64,000 nucleotides of DNA from Rutpela maculata. Its lineage: Eukaryota > Arthropoda > Insecta > Coleoptera > Cerambycidae. The notes below the pieces were generated by a model, which was given only the letters and a program-made list of their open reading frames with translations, searched no databases and was not told the origin of the DNA. Positions 43,701-54,972 of the stretch are shown one piece after another (within the stretch, counting starts at the first letter, position 1; every line of letters starts with the position of its first letter). The position numbers were made by a program, and so were the translations under genes. The DNA lies in assembly GCA_936432065.2 (NCBI GenBank), contig OW386289.2, positions 40,565,538-40,629,537 on the forward strand, given 5' to 3'.

Positions 43701-45280
43701 CTCGTCTGCGAAGACGTTGTAAATAAGACGAAGAAGAAGAATATTTGTTTTGTCAATTTTACAAACAATATGTAAGATTAAAGCACATATGAAAGTATAT
43801 GCATATATATTTTGGAAACAGTATGTGATAACCAATTAATACATTAAAATGTATCGTCATAGTACTCCTGCAAATTATAATTTCAGGGTTTATCATTTCG
43901 TACGGCCTTCCTAAATTGATTTTCGGAAGAGATATTTTTAAATGTTGTACACTTTTTACAAATTAAATAGCTCTTGATAAAATTGGAAAATGGTGTGGGT
44001 AAGTTAATATTATTTGCTTGGCTAGTGTTGCGGGGATTTTCTTCATTTCAAGCTCATGTCCTAACAATGCACAAATTTCGTTTTCCTAGACAATACCATA
44101 TCGGTAAATAAAAAATTTGCAATTCATATTCCCAATTTAAGGGTACAATCCTGCCTTATCATGAATTTTAGAACAAGTCTCTAATAACTCTCTCCTTTAT
44201 TAAACTAATAACATACACTACACACGCTATTTATAGACCACCTGTATACTATAACAATCTGTTTAGTACCATCGTTTGCAGTGTGGCTTGTCTGACTAAA
44301 ACGGAGACCCCGTATATAGGATAAGCCTCGTATTTTGTTCGATTCCGCATACGCTCCTTTCTTCGGGTTACTGCGGAACATTGGTCCACATTCGCGCTAT
44401 GCGCGAATTCCACAAGACAGAGAAGGACGGCTCGATATCGTCCTCGACGAGCAAAAGAGAGAAGTTTGCAGAAGAGGTCTATGAACTTCACGATATAACT
44501 GTAATACATTGCATAAGTTAGCGTCCCGTTACTACTTTCATTCAGGGCCAGCAAGTGTTCATTTCAATAAGATTTGCGCAAACTCCAAGGCTAAGATTAA
44601 GGGTGCGGAAGTACCTGGCAGGAAATTGAGCAAAAAAATTCAATGCATATGTTGAATAGGTGAATGTTAAGGTTATGTTATTATGTAATATATATTGTGA
44701 ATCTGAATGGAATTGTGTTCGAGCGATAGCAGCTATACGTCGCGCGTCGGTATATAAATGAATGGGTGATTCGTAGGCAATTGCTGCCAAGCTAGACAAT
44801 TAAAATGTGCCTCCCCAAAATTTGAATCCTTTGTAAGTTATCAGCGTCTAGAAAAGCGAAGAAATGTTGGATCATTATTTGCCAGAATGATGTTGCTAAA
44901 ACACAAATTTCTTATGCCAGAAAAGTATTTTTCAACATTTTTAAAATTGTAAATACGACTAACACACTATTAGAAACTTGAAAAATTTTCAACCGTGGGG
45001 AAAAGAATTTGATTTATTTAAAACCTGCGATGCTTAGTCGCAGTTTTAAAACTAGTTTATTGCATTTATTAAATATCTCTTTTCGTTAATAGATATTTTT
45101 GTATTAAGAGCGCAAGTGCCATTATCGCTCGATAGTGAAGTTGACGCGCAACGAGAAGCGGAGCGTGTCAAACACTTGAGAGCTACAATGACACTTTGTA
45201 CTACATTAATTTGAAAATATCAAAATAAAAGGAATAATTAAGTTGAATTTTGGCTGTAAACGGCGATTCATCAACATATT
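43701..45280. other. Intergenic, moderately GC patches, no recognised gene
   Basis: 44,270-44,560 and 44,700-44,800 have higher GC than the surroundings. A TATA-like TATATAAATG is at 44,750. No protein family is recognisable in the 101- and 85-residue minus frames. A decayed LTR or promoter region is possible but unproved. Confidence 0.4.
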
Positions 45281-47070
45281 ATAGCTAGGGAGCTTGGGGC
45301 ACTACGGGTATATGATTTCATTGTAATTAACAGCAATATGGAATGAAGGCATTGACGTAAGAGATCGATTAGAGCAGCTACCGAGCTTGGTTGCTGCTGA
45401 TTTATAAAACTAATAGTTAATTCGCAAAAAAAAGGTATTTGCAAAGTATTTTCATTGCACTTCGCATTGGTTTTAATTTGTTAGTTTTTATATCCATAAG
45501 TAGAAAAAACATTGGTTGACGTACGTTGCTGATTTTCAGAAATATTCCCAGTTTACTCCAAAAAATGTCAAAGTAAAAAATAGTCCAATCAGTGGAGGAT
45601 TTTGCTCTGCAAAAAATGGAGTTGTAATGATTTTGATATATGTTGTTTAAGTCGAGGCCTTGATAAAATATACAAGTTTTCGACCTGGCAGGGGGAGGCG
45701 TGAGCCGCCATCTTGAAGTAAAGGTGCACAAAATTGTTTTCAAAATAATTCGGCAACGCTCGATCCTACAAGAAAAATGTTCAAAACAAAATTAAAGAGG
45801 ACAAAGATTCCTACATTTTTTGTGTATACATTTTTATTGTAAGTCTAATGTTTAAAGAGATACGGCGTCAGATAGATGGATTTAAGAAGAAAACTTTTTT
45901 TTATTAAATAATGTACGTTTACAACACAACATATCGTATATATATATGCAAGCAAAGGAAAAAGAAGATAATTGTAAAAAACAACAATATTTGTTGTGAC
46001 TACCTAGATAGCCATAAAAGCTTTGTAAAAATAACACAGGCTGACAAAAAAAGGGGCTGTTCTTTTAATCAGAACCATCTTATCCTATATTTTTTAACAG
46101 GCTGAAATCGACTTTGATATTAAAAAAACATCTACCCCATCGATTTTTGTCTACCACCCCTTTCATCCCCTAAGGTTCTTATGTAACTTTTCTGAAGTAT
46201 TTTGACGCGCTGAAGCAATTTTGGGCAAAACGAATTTTCTATCATGTCAGTTTCCCTCTGCCACCTCTAGGAGATAAAAGGGAGTTGTAGAGAGAAACTG
46301 ACACGATAGAAAACTTTTTTTTATCCAGAATTGGCTTCAGCGCGTCAAAATACTTCAGAAAAGTTAAATCAAAACCTTAGAGGCCCTTTTTAGGGGATAA
46401 AAGTGGTGGTAGACAAAAACTGATGCGGTAGATTTTTTTAATATCAGAATCGGTTTTAGCATGTCAAAAAACCTAGGATGAAACAATTCTGATCAAAAGA
46501 ACAGCCCCCTTTTTTGGCGGTCTGTGTAACTATTAAGAAACGTCAGCCAATGAAAAAATCAGAATAGCAGATTTCAGACACTATTTTTTTTTTTTTTTAC
46601 AAATAAACAAAGCTTCCTGCAAAGTGGCTGACGCGGCATAGAATCGTTTTTTTTTACCCCCTTTAAACGCAGGAGTATACAAGTGACTGAAGTTTATTTT
46701 ATTGTTTCTTATCACTTTGCGAAACTTTTGGTATAAGGTAGACCGACAATAAATTCACTTAATTTTTGGTATGTCATAAATTAATTAAAAAAAAGAATGC
46801 AAAAAAGCACAGACACATAGATTTCAGCCGACTGACTGCATTTATATCAATGTCATATTGACAATAACATTTAAAACAAGTGGCTGACACAATAAAATAA
46901 TATAGGACGTTTTTTTATTACATTTTTAATTAACTGTTAATTAAAAACTCAGCAACGCCGTAATGACTGAAATGGTTTTTCCGGCTTTTTATTATGACGT
47001 CTTTAAAATTTTCAACTTCAGTCACACAATAGGATCATATAAAAATCTCTGCCACCAGCTCCCTAGTTAT
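45281..47070. mobile_element. TIR element with ATARCTAGGGAGCT ends, hosting a fold-back
   Basis: The left end ATAGCTAGGGAGCTTGGGGC and right complement ATAACTAGGGAGCTGGTGGC are followed by TATATGATYYYATTGT, giving inverted ends of about 45 bp. The interior includes two GTGGCTGACRC motifs (46,623; 46,880) and the nested palindrome at 46035-46526. No transposase frame. Confidence 0.6.
46035..46526. mobile_element. Fold-back element with CACAG termini and TAA duplication
   Basis: Nearly the whole 492 bp is palindromic. Ends are CACAGGCTGACAAAAAAAGG and the complement CACAGACCGCCAAAAAAGGG. TAA is outside both ends (46032-46034, 46527-46529). Arms share GGCTGTTCTTTTRATCAGAA, ATTTTGACGCGCTGAAG and CTATCRTGTCAGTTTC. 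The loop is centred near 46275. No coding capacity. Confidence 0.85.
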
Positions 47071-47427
47071 TATGATGCCTTGAATATGTGATCAATATGA
47101 ACAGACGAAAAAAAAACAATCGCTATCAATTTATTTAGGTTTTATTAATTATTATAAAGTTCCTATTCTTCGTATAAATAAATTAAGTAATTAATTGTTA
47201 CTCTTACATCAACTCTCAGAATATTTACAACAGTTTTGGGACATTATTATTTTATACAAATACATTGTCAATTTTGTGACCAAGCTTGTTTAAGTGCAGA
47301 TACACTGAAGGTGCGTCAAAATGCTTTGCCGCTTGTTCCCATGGGAGACGTGCGGCAAAGTGACATTATTCACAGCTCCTCGGCAAACGTCAACTTTGCG
47401 CTTTCAAAATGTGAGGAAAAAACCTAC

Positions 47428-47754
47428 TTTTTCTTCAAGCGTATTAAAATGTTTAAATTATGTCACCAAAAACAGAAGTAGAAGTAGGACATTGTTTTAC
47501 TAGTAACAAAATGTTAGTACCGAACGCCACCGTAGTGGACATTGTTTTACTAGTAACATAATGTTAGTTCCGAAAGCGCCACCGCAGTGGGTATTGTTTT
47601 ACTAGTAACATAATGTTAATACCGAAAGCCACCGGTGGCGCGCTATCCACTAGCCACTTGTCATATTGTGTCAACATGTAAGACTGTAGTTTGAATATTT
47701 GTACATTTATGATAAATAAATGAATGTTTGCATTTTAATACGCTTGAAGAAAAA
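47428..47754. repeat. Perfect 24-bp inverted repeat flanking a minisatellite
   Basis: TTTTTCTTCAAGCGTATTAA plus AATG (47428-47451) and its exact complement (47731-47754) frame the ~51-bp tandem repeat at 47487-47640. It may be the ends of a short element. Confidence 0.75.
47487..47640 (+). repeat. ~51-bp tandem repeat, three units
   Basis: Each unit has GGACATTGTTTTACTAGTAA, then CATAATGTTAGTWCCGAAAG, then CCACC. Unit starts are near 47487, 47537 and 47588. Confidence 0.9.
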
Positions 47755-47755
47755 A

Positions 47756-47890
47756 TAGTATATATTACACGGAGTAGAACGCCTTTTTTTGTGTTTCGCC
47801 CAGTTTGCGGCTTCGGCTTCGCCTCAGCCGCAAATCCTGGGCTCAACGCAAAAAAAGAGTGCGTTCTACTCCTAGTAATATAATATACTA
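47756..47890. mobile_element. 135-bp palindromic MITE with GC-rich hairpin tip
   Basis: GGAGTAGAACGCCTTTTTTT opposes AAAAAAAGAGTGCGTTCTAC. The tip has TTTGCGGCTTCGGCTTCGCC with TCAGCCGCAAA. Outer TAGTATATATTAC/GTAATATAATATACTA completes the palindrome. Confidence 0.85.
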
Positions 47891-49044
47891 TTATATGTCG
47901 ATTTTAGATAAAATTATTAAAAATTGCCGTGGCTTCAAAAAAATGTACTGATATACTTAGCATTCCATTAAAAAAAAGACACTTGATCCTGTACTTTCGT
48001 CTTCGCTCGCCCTGTATATTCTAATATAATTTCCGGTTATAGACCTCTTTATCTGGTTTACTTCTATTTTTTTTTAATTTCTAGCTACCGTAACTCGAGA
48101 TGTCGAAGTCCGACGCACTATTGCCCCACCCTGTAGGTGGGGCAATCTCGTTTTCGAGATAAATGGCTGCCTCAAGTTAAATGGCGCATCTTATACACAA
48201 ACTAGTCTAACTGCGCACTATATGACTATAATATTTGTGATATTTAACTACGTGAATCAATAATCCAATGAAACTGTTCTCCGCATGTTTAACCCCCTGT
48301 AACTCGAAAACTGTCCATTTTTCTATCTCGCTTCTTTAAGACTTTTGATCAGGACATCATAAACTACATTATACCAAATTTTCATCCAATTCGACGGGGA
48401 CCTATTTGCCCTTAGGTTTAGTGCGAGAAAACATTGAACTCAATATAAAACAGTGTGGCCAAGCATGCTCGCCACAACAAGCTTTAGCCCGCTGCGCTAC
48501 AGTATCGATTATCGTCAGAGCTCGGGAATTTTATCTCTATGACGTCAAAATCAGGGTTAGCTCTAGGTCAGCGCGAAAATTTTTTTATGCAAGTATGATA
48601 TAATAAATATATCTTACTTTGTACTTTTTTTTAGGGAATTCCGTAATATCTAAAGTTAATATGTAAATGAAGACATTTCAACTGGAAAAAATTATGAGAA
48701 GGCTGGTTTTTGTGGAGGCCTTCATTGAGGTGCCCTTAGTACATCCTGAGAAGTTCGAGCAATTTGAGCCATGGGTTTTTTTTGGGAGGAGGCGGGGGGG
48801 TTAAAGGGAAAATTTTCTGTTTTTTGCCATAATCTCGAAAAGTATCACTTTTTCGACAAAAATAGTTATAAGCAAAAACATTTATTATAAAATTCTATAC
48901 AAAATAGGTCATCACACTTTTTTTCGTAGAATCAATCGTTTTTTTAGTAAAAGTTACGGAAATATACAATGTCTGTATCTTCTTAACAGTATCAAACAGT
49001 AGGCCTAATCCACATCTGACACTCAAAACAACCCTTTGCTTAAA
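47891..49044. other. Intergenic, no supported gene
   Basis: Contains a small palindrome GCCCCACCCTGTAGGTGGGGC at 48122-48142 and repeated CTCGAAAA-type AT-rich filler. The 65-residue frame at 48406-48603 is not recognised. Confidence 0.5.
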
Positions 49045-49420
49045 TCATTCGTTCCCTTCTAGCAGATCTAATTCCGTGTCAACTTCATCGTCCTCTTCAT
49101 AAAGAGCTTCGTCAATTGGCTGATCAGTTGATGGTATCGTATCTTCAACTATACCTTCATCTATAGTTCCGTCGTTACTATCTATTTCTTCCGTCGCGGC
49201 GTTCAAACAAGATTACCCACGGCAATGCCCGCATACTACAGAACAGCGGAAACCTAGTTTTCTGCAGCTACAACTAGTGTTACAGCCTTTGGTACAGTTG
49301 CAGAATATAGTATTGATCAACTGATCGGGAGCCGGTGACAAGAGGTTTTGAATAGGTTCCAATTTATTGTTGATGAGCTTCCATCCCCACTCTTCAGGAT
49401 TTAACTCATTCTACTGCGAC
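49045..49420 (-). pseudogene. C-terminal CXC-type cysteine-rich region of an XPG-like transposon protein, relic
   Basis: The minus-strand frame reads NPEEWGWKLINNKLEPI, then PAPDQLINTIFCNCTKG, CSCRKLGFRCSVVCGHC. It continues through one internal stop into an acidic tail (EEDDEVDTELDLLE) and a terminal stop at 49045-49047. This is collinear with the C-terminus of the protein at 53173-53838 (LWGW, APDKLLNMIKCAC, CTCRRYGLPCSVVC), so both come from one family. Two further in-frame stops lie just upstream. The nuclease part was not found here. Confidence 0.7.
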
Positions 49421-49529
49421 TAGAACCGATGCGCCTCTGGTTGTTATAAGAAAAAGCAAACGGCGCGGCACTCGGCGGTTGGCAGGAACGTTGAATAATT
49501 TTGATGGTAAAATTTCAGATATATAATAT

Positions 49530-49987
49530 TACAGTAGACGAAAGAAGAGCTGGAGTACAGGTTGCAAAATTTTATCATTTTGGTTTGGGACAAATATGTT
49601 TTTAAATGTAAAAAATGTGCTGATGTGCCAATGTCCAAATTTTTCAAAAATGAGCCCTTGTGAAATATTTTCGGAAAGCTGAAAAATTGAACATTATGTA
49701 TAATGTTAATTATTTCTTTTCCTTGCAATTTTCTGAAAAAAAAATGTTGTTTTATATCATGTTTTCCATACGGAGAAAATATGAAAATCAAAGTTTTACA
49801 CTTTTCAGAAAATTTATATTGGAAAATCGCACTGGAGGGAGAGTATTTTAAAAGGGTAGCACACATTGTAAAAAAATTTGGACATCACCATCATGATCAC
49901 TCTGCGTCTTTTTACAGATAAAAACATATTTCTCCCAAGGATAAAATTTTATCAACTTAATCATCAGCTCTCCCTTCGTCTACTGTA
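49530..49987. mobile_element. MITE with TA-flanked CAGTAGACGAA ends
   Basis: TACAGTAGACGAAAGAAGAG at the left and CTCTCCCTTCGTCTACTGTA at the right. Arms of ~130 bp also share AAAATTTTATC and AATATGTTTTTA, with TGTCCAAATTTTT further in. Non-coding interior. Confidence 0.82.
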
Positions 49988-50435
49988 CTTTATTTTGTTA
50001 GGGTGATTTTGAAAGCAGGACTGTGCCACATTTAATAATAATTATATATGTTAAAACAGGTTTAGCGCAGTTTCTGAAGCTCTGGTATTATATTATACAT
50101 GCAAATAGTTTACATAATAAATTCAAATTAATGCTTAATACTTACTCTATTTTAAATGATCAGATTATTTTGATACTAATGACAGCTTACGTACAATACA
50201 TACCTACATGTATCCATATTTCTCTTGTAACTTTAATGAAGTCCATCCGTTAAGAGACAAATACATTTTTAAAAAAAGTTGTTTAGTTTGTTTCTCTTTA
50301 TTTTAAAAACAAATACAGTTTTTACATTTCTTTTATTGGTTTTTTATTATCGTGCAATATTTAAATGAATAAATGAAATTTAGATGCAAAAAGTATATCT
50401 TCTGTAAATTCCACCCCCTTTTAACATATAATATT
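49988..50435. other. Intergenic, nothing recognised
   Basis: AT-rich with short frames only. Confidence 0.5.
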
Positions 50436-51466
50436 CAGGAAGACGCCTCTTCTACAGGCATGCACAGATGGTATCTCTCCCCGATTTGTCTTTGATAGAC
50501 CCTACACAATACAAACAAACAGTGAAAACGAGACCGCCGGTGAAGGTGTGATTAACATTTTCACAGACGGATCAAGAAAGAAGGAGGGGGCAGGATGTGG
50601 AATATACTCCAGAAGCCTGCAAATCCAATATAAATGGACTATGGATGAGCGAGCCAGCATAGTGCAAACTGAACTGGCGGGCATAACCATAGCCGCAAAA
50701 GAGATTGTCCGCAGACAAACTACGGACAAAACAATCAGGATCTACACAGACTGTAGACAATCACTACTAGCCCTGAGAAGATACAAAATAATCATAGGAG
50801 CAGTATGGGAATGTCATCAAGCACTTGTGGGTGCCTCCAGCACGAACAACATCTCGGTATGCTGGGTGAAACGACACGCACAGTGCAGTGGCAACAAAAA
50901 AGCCGACAAACTGGCCAAGAAGGCAGCAGGCCAACCTATCTTTGGACCAGGCCCGGCCAGTCTGTTACCGATTACGGCGACAATACAATTAATTAAGGAG
51001 AACACCCACAACGAATTTAAGAAGCTGTGGGATGAAACAAGCAGCTGTCAGCTTGCTAGGGAACTACTCATGTATCCCAACAAGAAAACAGCAATGGACT
51101 ACCTGGCAATGACCAGAAGGAATCTACGTTCTATAACAGGAATCCAGATTGGACACTGTCCGCTAAGGAAACATCTATACAATATGAGATTAAGCGAAAC
51201 ACCTCTTTGCAGAGGTTGTGAACAAGAAGATGAGACGGTTCAACACGTACTCTGTGACTGTTCAGCCGTCTCATCAACCAGAGAGTCCACTTTGGGAGAG
51301 CGTTGGCCTACCTTGGCCAATGTAAGGGAGATGCCCCTAGGCAACATCACCACCTACTTCGAAAGATTAGGTTGGTTGAAGGCCTAGGTGAGTGTCTGCC
51401 TAGAGGGAGGATGTACAAGCGGTCCAATGGGGCCTAAGTGCTGTGGTTTCTTTTGACCACCTTCCT
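50436..51466 (+). mobile_element. R1-like LINE, 5'-truncated, copy 2
   Basis: The last ~1.03 kb of the LINE at 32181-34750, in the opposite orientation. Homology starts at CAGGAAGACGCC and ends with the shared terminus GACCACCTTCCT. Truncation at the 5' end is typical of target-primed reverse transcription. Confidence 0.92.
50440..51387 (+). CDS. R1-like LINE RNase H and zinc-knuckle fragment
   Basis: A single uninterrupted frame. It covers a pre-RNase H linker, RNase H (INIFTDGSRKKEGAGCG; YTDCRQSLLAL; NKKADKLAK) and the C-terminal CRGC...HVLCDC knuckle, ending at the same relative stop as copy 1. About 15 of ~280 residues differ from copy 1. One change is KGHAQC to KRHAQC in the RNase H HxxxGN-like segment. 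No RT is present, and any start codon is incidental, so this is a fragment rather than a gene. Confidence 0.85.
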   Translation, partial: KTPLLQACTDGISPRFVFDRPYTIQTNSENETAGEGVINIFTDGSRKKEGAGCGIYSRSLQIQYKWTMDERASIVQTELAGITIAAKEIVRRQTTDKTIRIYTDCRQSLLALRRYKIIIGAVWECHQALVGASSTNNISVCWVKRHAQCSGNKKADKLAKKAAGQPIFGPGPASLLPITATIQLIKENTHNEFKKLWDETSSCQLARELLMYPNKKTAMDYLAMTRRNLRSITGIQIGHCPLRKHLYNMRLSETPLCRGCEQEDETVQHVLCDCSAVSSTRESTLGERWPTLANVREMPLGNITTYFERLGWLKA

Positions 51467-52594
51467 GCTAATTCCATACCCCATACATATAATATTGCTG
51501 TTTGGGGATTACCTCTAATGTTGACACTCGGTCAAGACGGAATGCCTTCAACACTGCAATTGTAAAAGAATCAACTACGTCTTTAGGTAATTGTCAGTAC
51601 GTTTCACATATGTAGTAGTTTCTCAATAAAAGTAGGTTACGTATTAACATATTAAAATAAAATGAAATTCACTTTATCACGTTGTGTACCTTTGTGATGC
51701 ACGCGGTAGGCAGTTTTATACCATTAATCCTTAACTTTGTTTGTTATGTATGATTTAATATTATATAAAAATGGTTTATTTTATTGGCAGAAAAATGTTT
51801 TATGTTGCCAGCAGCTTATTGGGTTTTTATATTTAATTATTATGAAAATAAACATAATAAACATGCCACACATATTACACAGAACAGAAAAGTATGTGTT
51901 TGATTCAAAATTGTTTTTTTTATATGCTAGATATGTATTACATGTATTTGTAAGAGCCATTGCCGTTTTATGTTAAATTTACCAAAAATACATTGTAGCT
52001 GGCAATGAATATTTCACCATTTCTTCATTTTTCTGAATGTTTTAGTATTTGTTTGTAATATAACATTATGTCTATCTGAGATCCGTCTCTGGCACCGAAA
52101 TAAAATTCCAGAGCCCTGGTTATCATATATAAAACCAGCTTTTTAGCCATTTTTGCAAATTTTACATTACGTCATTAAAATGTCGTCAATTCCTTGCAGG
52201 CATTAGTAAAGTTAGTAATTTTAGTAAGTCTGAAACATAATTTGAGAGATTGTTAAACCGTTGTTAAACCATTTCAACATTCATAGAAATTGGTTTTCGA
52301 AAAAAGAGACATAAGTAAGTACAAGTGATTTTGGAATTTTCTATGTTTAACTAGTAACCATCATAACAAAATTTGTCAAAATAATAGATAAAATGTATAA
52401 TAAATAATATTTGATGAAATTATGATTTATTGTGTTTATGATTTTTGTATTCTGAGGAAACACCTGAAATTCCTCAAATTTTCAATTGCCCAGGCAAAAT
52501 TTGGTAATGTTGTAATATGAAAACATTCTAGGTGATAGAAAAAACAATGATTTACTTATTGAAGTCGTAATAGTATATATTAGAAGTAGTGTTA
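51467..52594. other. Intergenic, nothing recognised
   Basis: AT-rich. No frame above 79 residues and no clear repeat. Confidence 0.5.
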
Positions 52595-52859
52595 GAGGTG
52601 GAACTAATTGCAACAAAAATGAGTCTTGTTGTAAATGGTAAGTAACACGCTAATAATCAACATACTAAAAATATACATCCATACTGTCGCGCAAAATGCG
52701 TTTATTTGCCCTCCATCTTGAAAAAACATAAAAGAATGTAAAAAAAAATCATCAGTAATTAGGTAAACGAATTTTGATTTTCTTTATTATCTGTTTCAGG
52801 TAGGTAATCTTTGTTTTGAGTGAAGAAATCATCGTAAGGGAAATGGAAGAAGAAACCGC

Positions 52860-53195
52860 ATGAAGCAGTCGTCTGTTGTAGTAGTCTTTGATGAAAATTC
52901 GTCTGTGATCATCAAGAAAAACCAATTTCTTTCTAACTATACAAAGAAACAACGCTTTATCAATATACTGAGGAGTTATTTTCAAGGAAGAGGTCATTCC
53001 GTCATTCATGCAGAAGGTGAGGCAGACACACTAATCGTCAAAGAAGCTTTAAACGTAGCCCAAGAAAAACATGTCACTGTAGTAGCTGATGATACTGATA
53101 TTTTAATCCTACTACTATATCATTCTTTTAACAAAATTTTAATGCAGTCTGCCACACAATCTGATAAAGTTCATGACATTCAAGCCATGCAATGA
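52860..53195 (+). pseudogene. XPG/FEN-like nuclease, N-terminal half
   Basis: A 111-residue frame with two acidic motifs of the FEN/XPG family: AEGEADTLIVKEA (residues 51-63; compare the paired Glu of FEN1) and VVADDTDILILL (74-85; compare the DxD site). The frame is open upstream to 52824, and TTTCAG at 52795-52800 may be an old splice acceptor, so the ATG is not necessarily the start. Coding then shifts phase near 53185, where the downstream frame takes over. Structure-specific nuclease activity is predicted from family, not shown. Confidence 0.7.
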
Positions 53196-53838
53196 TCTAT
53201 TGAAGAGGGGGCTTGCAAAACTACTTGTTGTTCACGCATTAACAGGGTGTGACACAACCAGTGCATTATTTGGCAAAAGTAAATCTTCTGCTTTCAAGAA
53301 TATCATAAAGTCCAAAATCTTAAGCGAATGGGCTTCCCATTTTGGATCATCCGAAGATGTTACTAAGGAAGATTTGGTCGAAATTGGCTGTAAAGTTATT
53401 GTGTATTGTGTATATGGAGGTAACATTGACAAAAGCAACCTAAATGTGCTTCGTTATGAACAATACATTAGGAAAATAGCTTCAGCTAAAAAAGAATTTG
53501 AAATTGCTCGTTTGCCTCCAACACAAAATGCAGTGAAATACCATCTGCTTCGAGTGCATTTGCAGTGTTTTATTTGGAAAAATCTTAATATGCCAACCCC
53601 AGATCCTACACTATGGGGTTGGCAGTTGGTTGATGGAGAATTTCAGCCGATATTAACTAACTTGAACCAAGCACCAGATAAACTCTTAAATATGATTAAA
53701 TGTGCCTGCCAAACTACAGTTGAAGGACCATGTGACACCATGAAATGTACATGTCGCCGATATGGACTTCCATGTTCAGTAGTTTGTAAAAACTGTTGTG
53801 GAAAGGACTGTACAAACACAGGAGGGAGACAGTTTTGA
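53173..53838 (+). pseudogene. XPG/FEN-like nuclease C-terminal half plus CXC-type cysteine-rich domain
   Basis: 221 residues. VHALTGCDTTSALFGKSKSS (20-39) matches the FEN/XPG GxD helix-hairpin-helix region. A helical stretch (~55-150) follows, then TLWGW (~160) and a cysteine-rich end with CAC...CTCRRYGLPCSVVCKNCC...C (~178-215). The spacing resembles CXC/tesmin-type metal-binding domains. Just after the last Cys the phase shifts again, because an acidic run (DEDEDLDEDE) follows the stop in another frame. The relative at 49045 has the same kind of acidic tail, which supports this reading. At least two indels make the copy non-functional. Confidence 0.72.
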
Positions 53839-54932
53839 TTTAGATGAAGATGAAGATTTAGATGAAGACGAATGATGATTTGATTTTAATGAAATAAATA
53901 TGATTTTGTTATAAGAAAATATTGTTTTTTAAATTTTAGATCTTGTTTAATTATTTTTAACTTTAAATAATTAAAATTTTAATTATTTTTCTTCATTTAA
54001 CATTTTTTTTTAAATTGTGAGCGAAATTAAAGCAACTTAGGATTTTTAAGCCGCTTAGATTAATAAAAAGATGTTTTCAACATTGCAAAAGCTTTCAGTT
54101 TTTCGGCCACCATTTTGTTATTTCCTTTTACTAAAACCAATATCGTATTATTTTTCAGCATGAAATTTCCTCTAATTTGATACCACACATGATTTTTTAT
54201 GATTTTTTAAAAATTGTTTCATGTTTTTTCAAGATGGCGGCCAAAAAAACGCATTTTGCGCAACAATACGGATGTATATTTTTAGTAGGTTGATTAGGAG
54301 CGTGTTACCTATCATTTACAACAAGAGTCATCTTTGTTGCAATTAGTTCCACCTCAAGGTGTTTTTTCGCTTATTTCTATGATACTATAAGACCATTTAT
54401 GAAACAACACTTTTATGAACAATAAGTATAGTACAGTAACTTTATACATTCTACCTGACATTAAATCAGGTATGGCTGCTTTTTTAATATGTTGTATGGG
54501 ATTAAAAAGTAATGTTAAATCCAAGTTTACGACCTCAGCAGACCTCCGGATCTTGGTAAAAAATCCAAAAAACTGCGAGATTTTTGTTTTTTTTTTCAGT
54601 TTTTGTCGATTTTAACACCTAACGCCTACTTTTTCGGTAAAAACATTATAGTATTTTTTAAAAGTAGATTAAAATTGCTACAAATTGGTACCAGAGCGGA
54701 CTCTGTAGATCAAATAGTATCCAAGATACAGCTGTTCAAAGTTTTGCAAAATTTTCATTTTTCGACATTTTTATGGTAGTAGTATGGTAGTATTTCACAG
54801 ATTTTAACCTCCCCACAATAAAATTGTGGGAGGTTACTACAATTAGTCCAAAATCGAAAATTGAGATAACATCAAATCTTTACGTTTTGAGGTCCCAGGA
54901 ACCCAAAAAAATTGTTTTTGAAAAATGTCTGT

Positions 54933-54940
54933 GTGTATGT

Positions 54941-54966
<26 letters not shown>
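54933..54966 (+). repeat. GT microsatellite
   Basis: A run of GTGTGTGT with ATGT interruptions. Confidence 0.95.

Positions 54967-54972
<6 letters not shown>

Larger units (their letters stand above)
52595..54355. mobile_element. TIR DNA transposon carrying an XPG/FEN-like nuclease (Academ-like)
   Basis: Inverted arms of ~140 bp lie at 52595-52735 and 54215-54355. Both start GAGGTGGAACTAATTGCAAC and share CTTGTTGTAAATG, TAACACGCT, ACTAAAAATATACATCC, GCGCAAAATGCG and CATCTTGAAAAAACAT. Between them is a broken gene for a nuclease-CXC protein, with AATAAA 50 bp after its stop. No target duplication could be fixed. An XPG-family nuclease within a TIR element is the described trait of the Academ superfamily (AcademX). 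No DDE transposase is present, so this would be an internally deleted copy. Superfamily is inference. Confidence 0.65.

Noticed and set aside
44249..44799. Minus frames of 101 and 85 codons in a GC-richer patch with a TATA-like box
   Set aside because: Could be an LTR or promoter, but no matching second LTR or protein domain was found.
54930..54966. CRISPR-like or regulatory repeat
   Set aside because: It is a plain GT microsatellite. No spacer-repeat array exists anywhere in this eukaryotic window.
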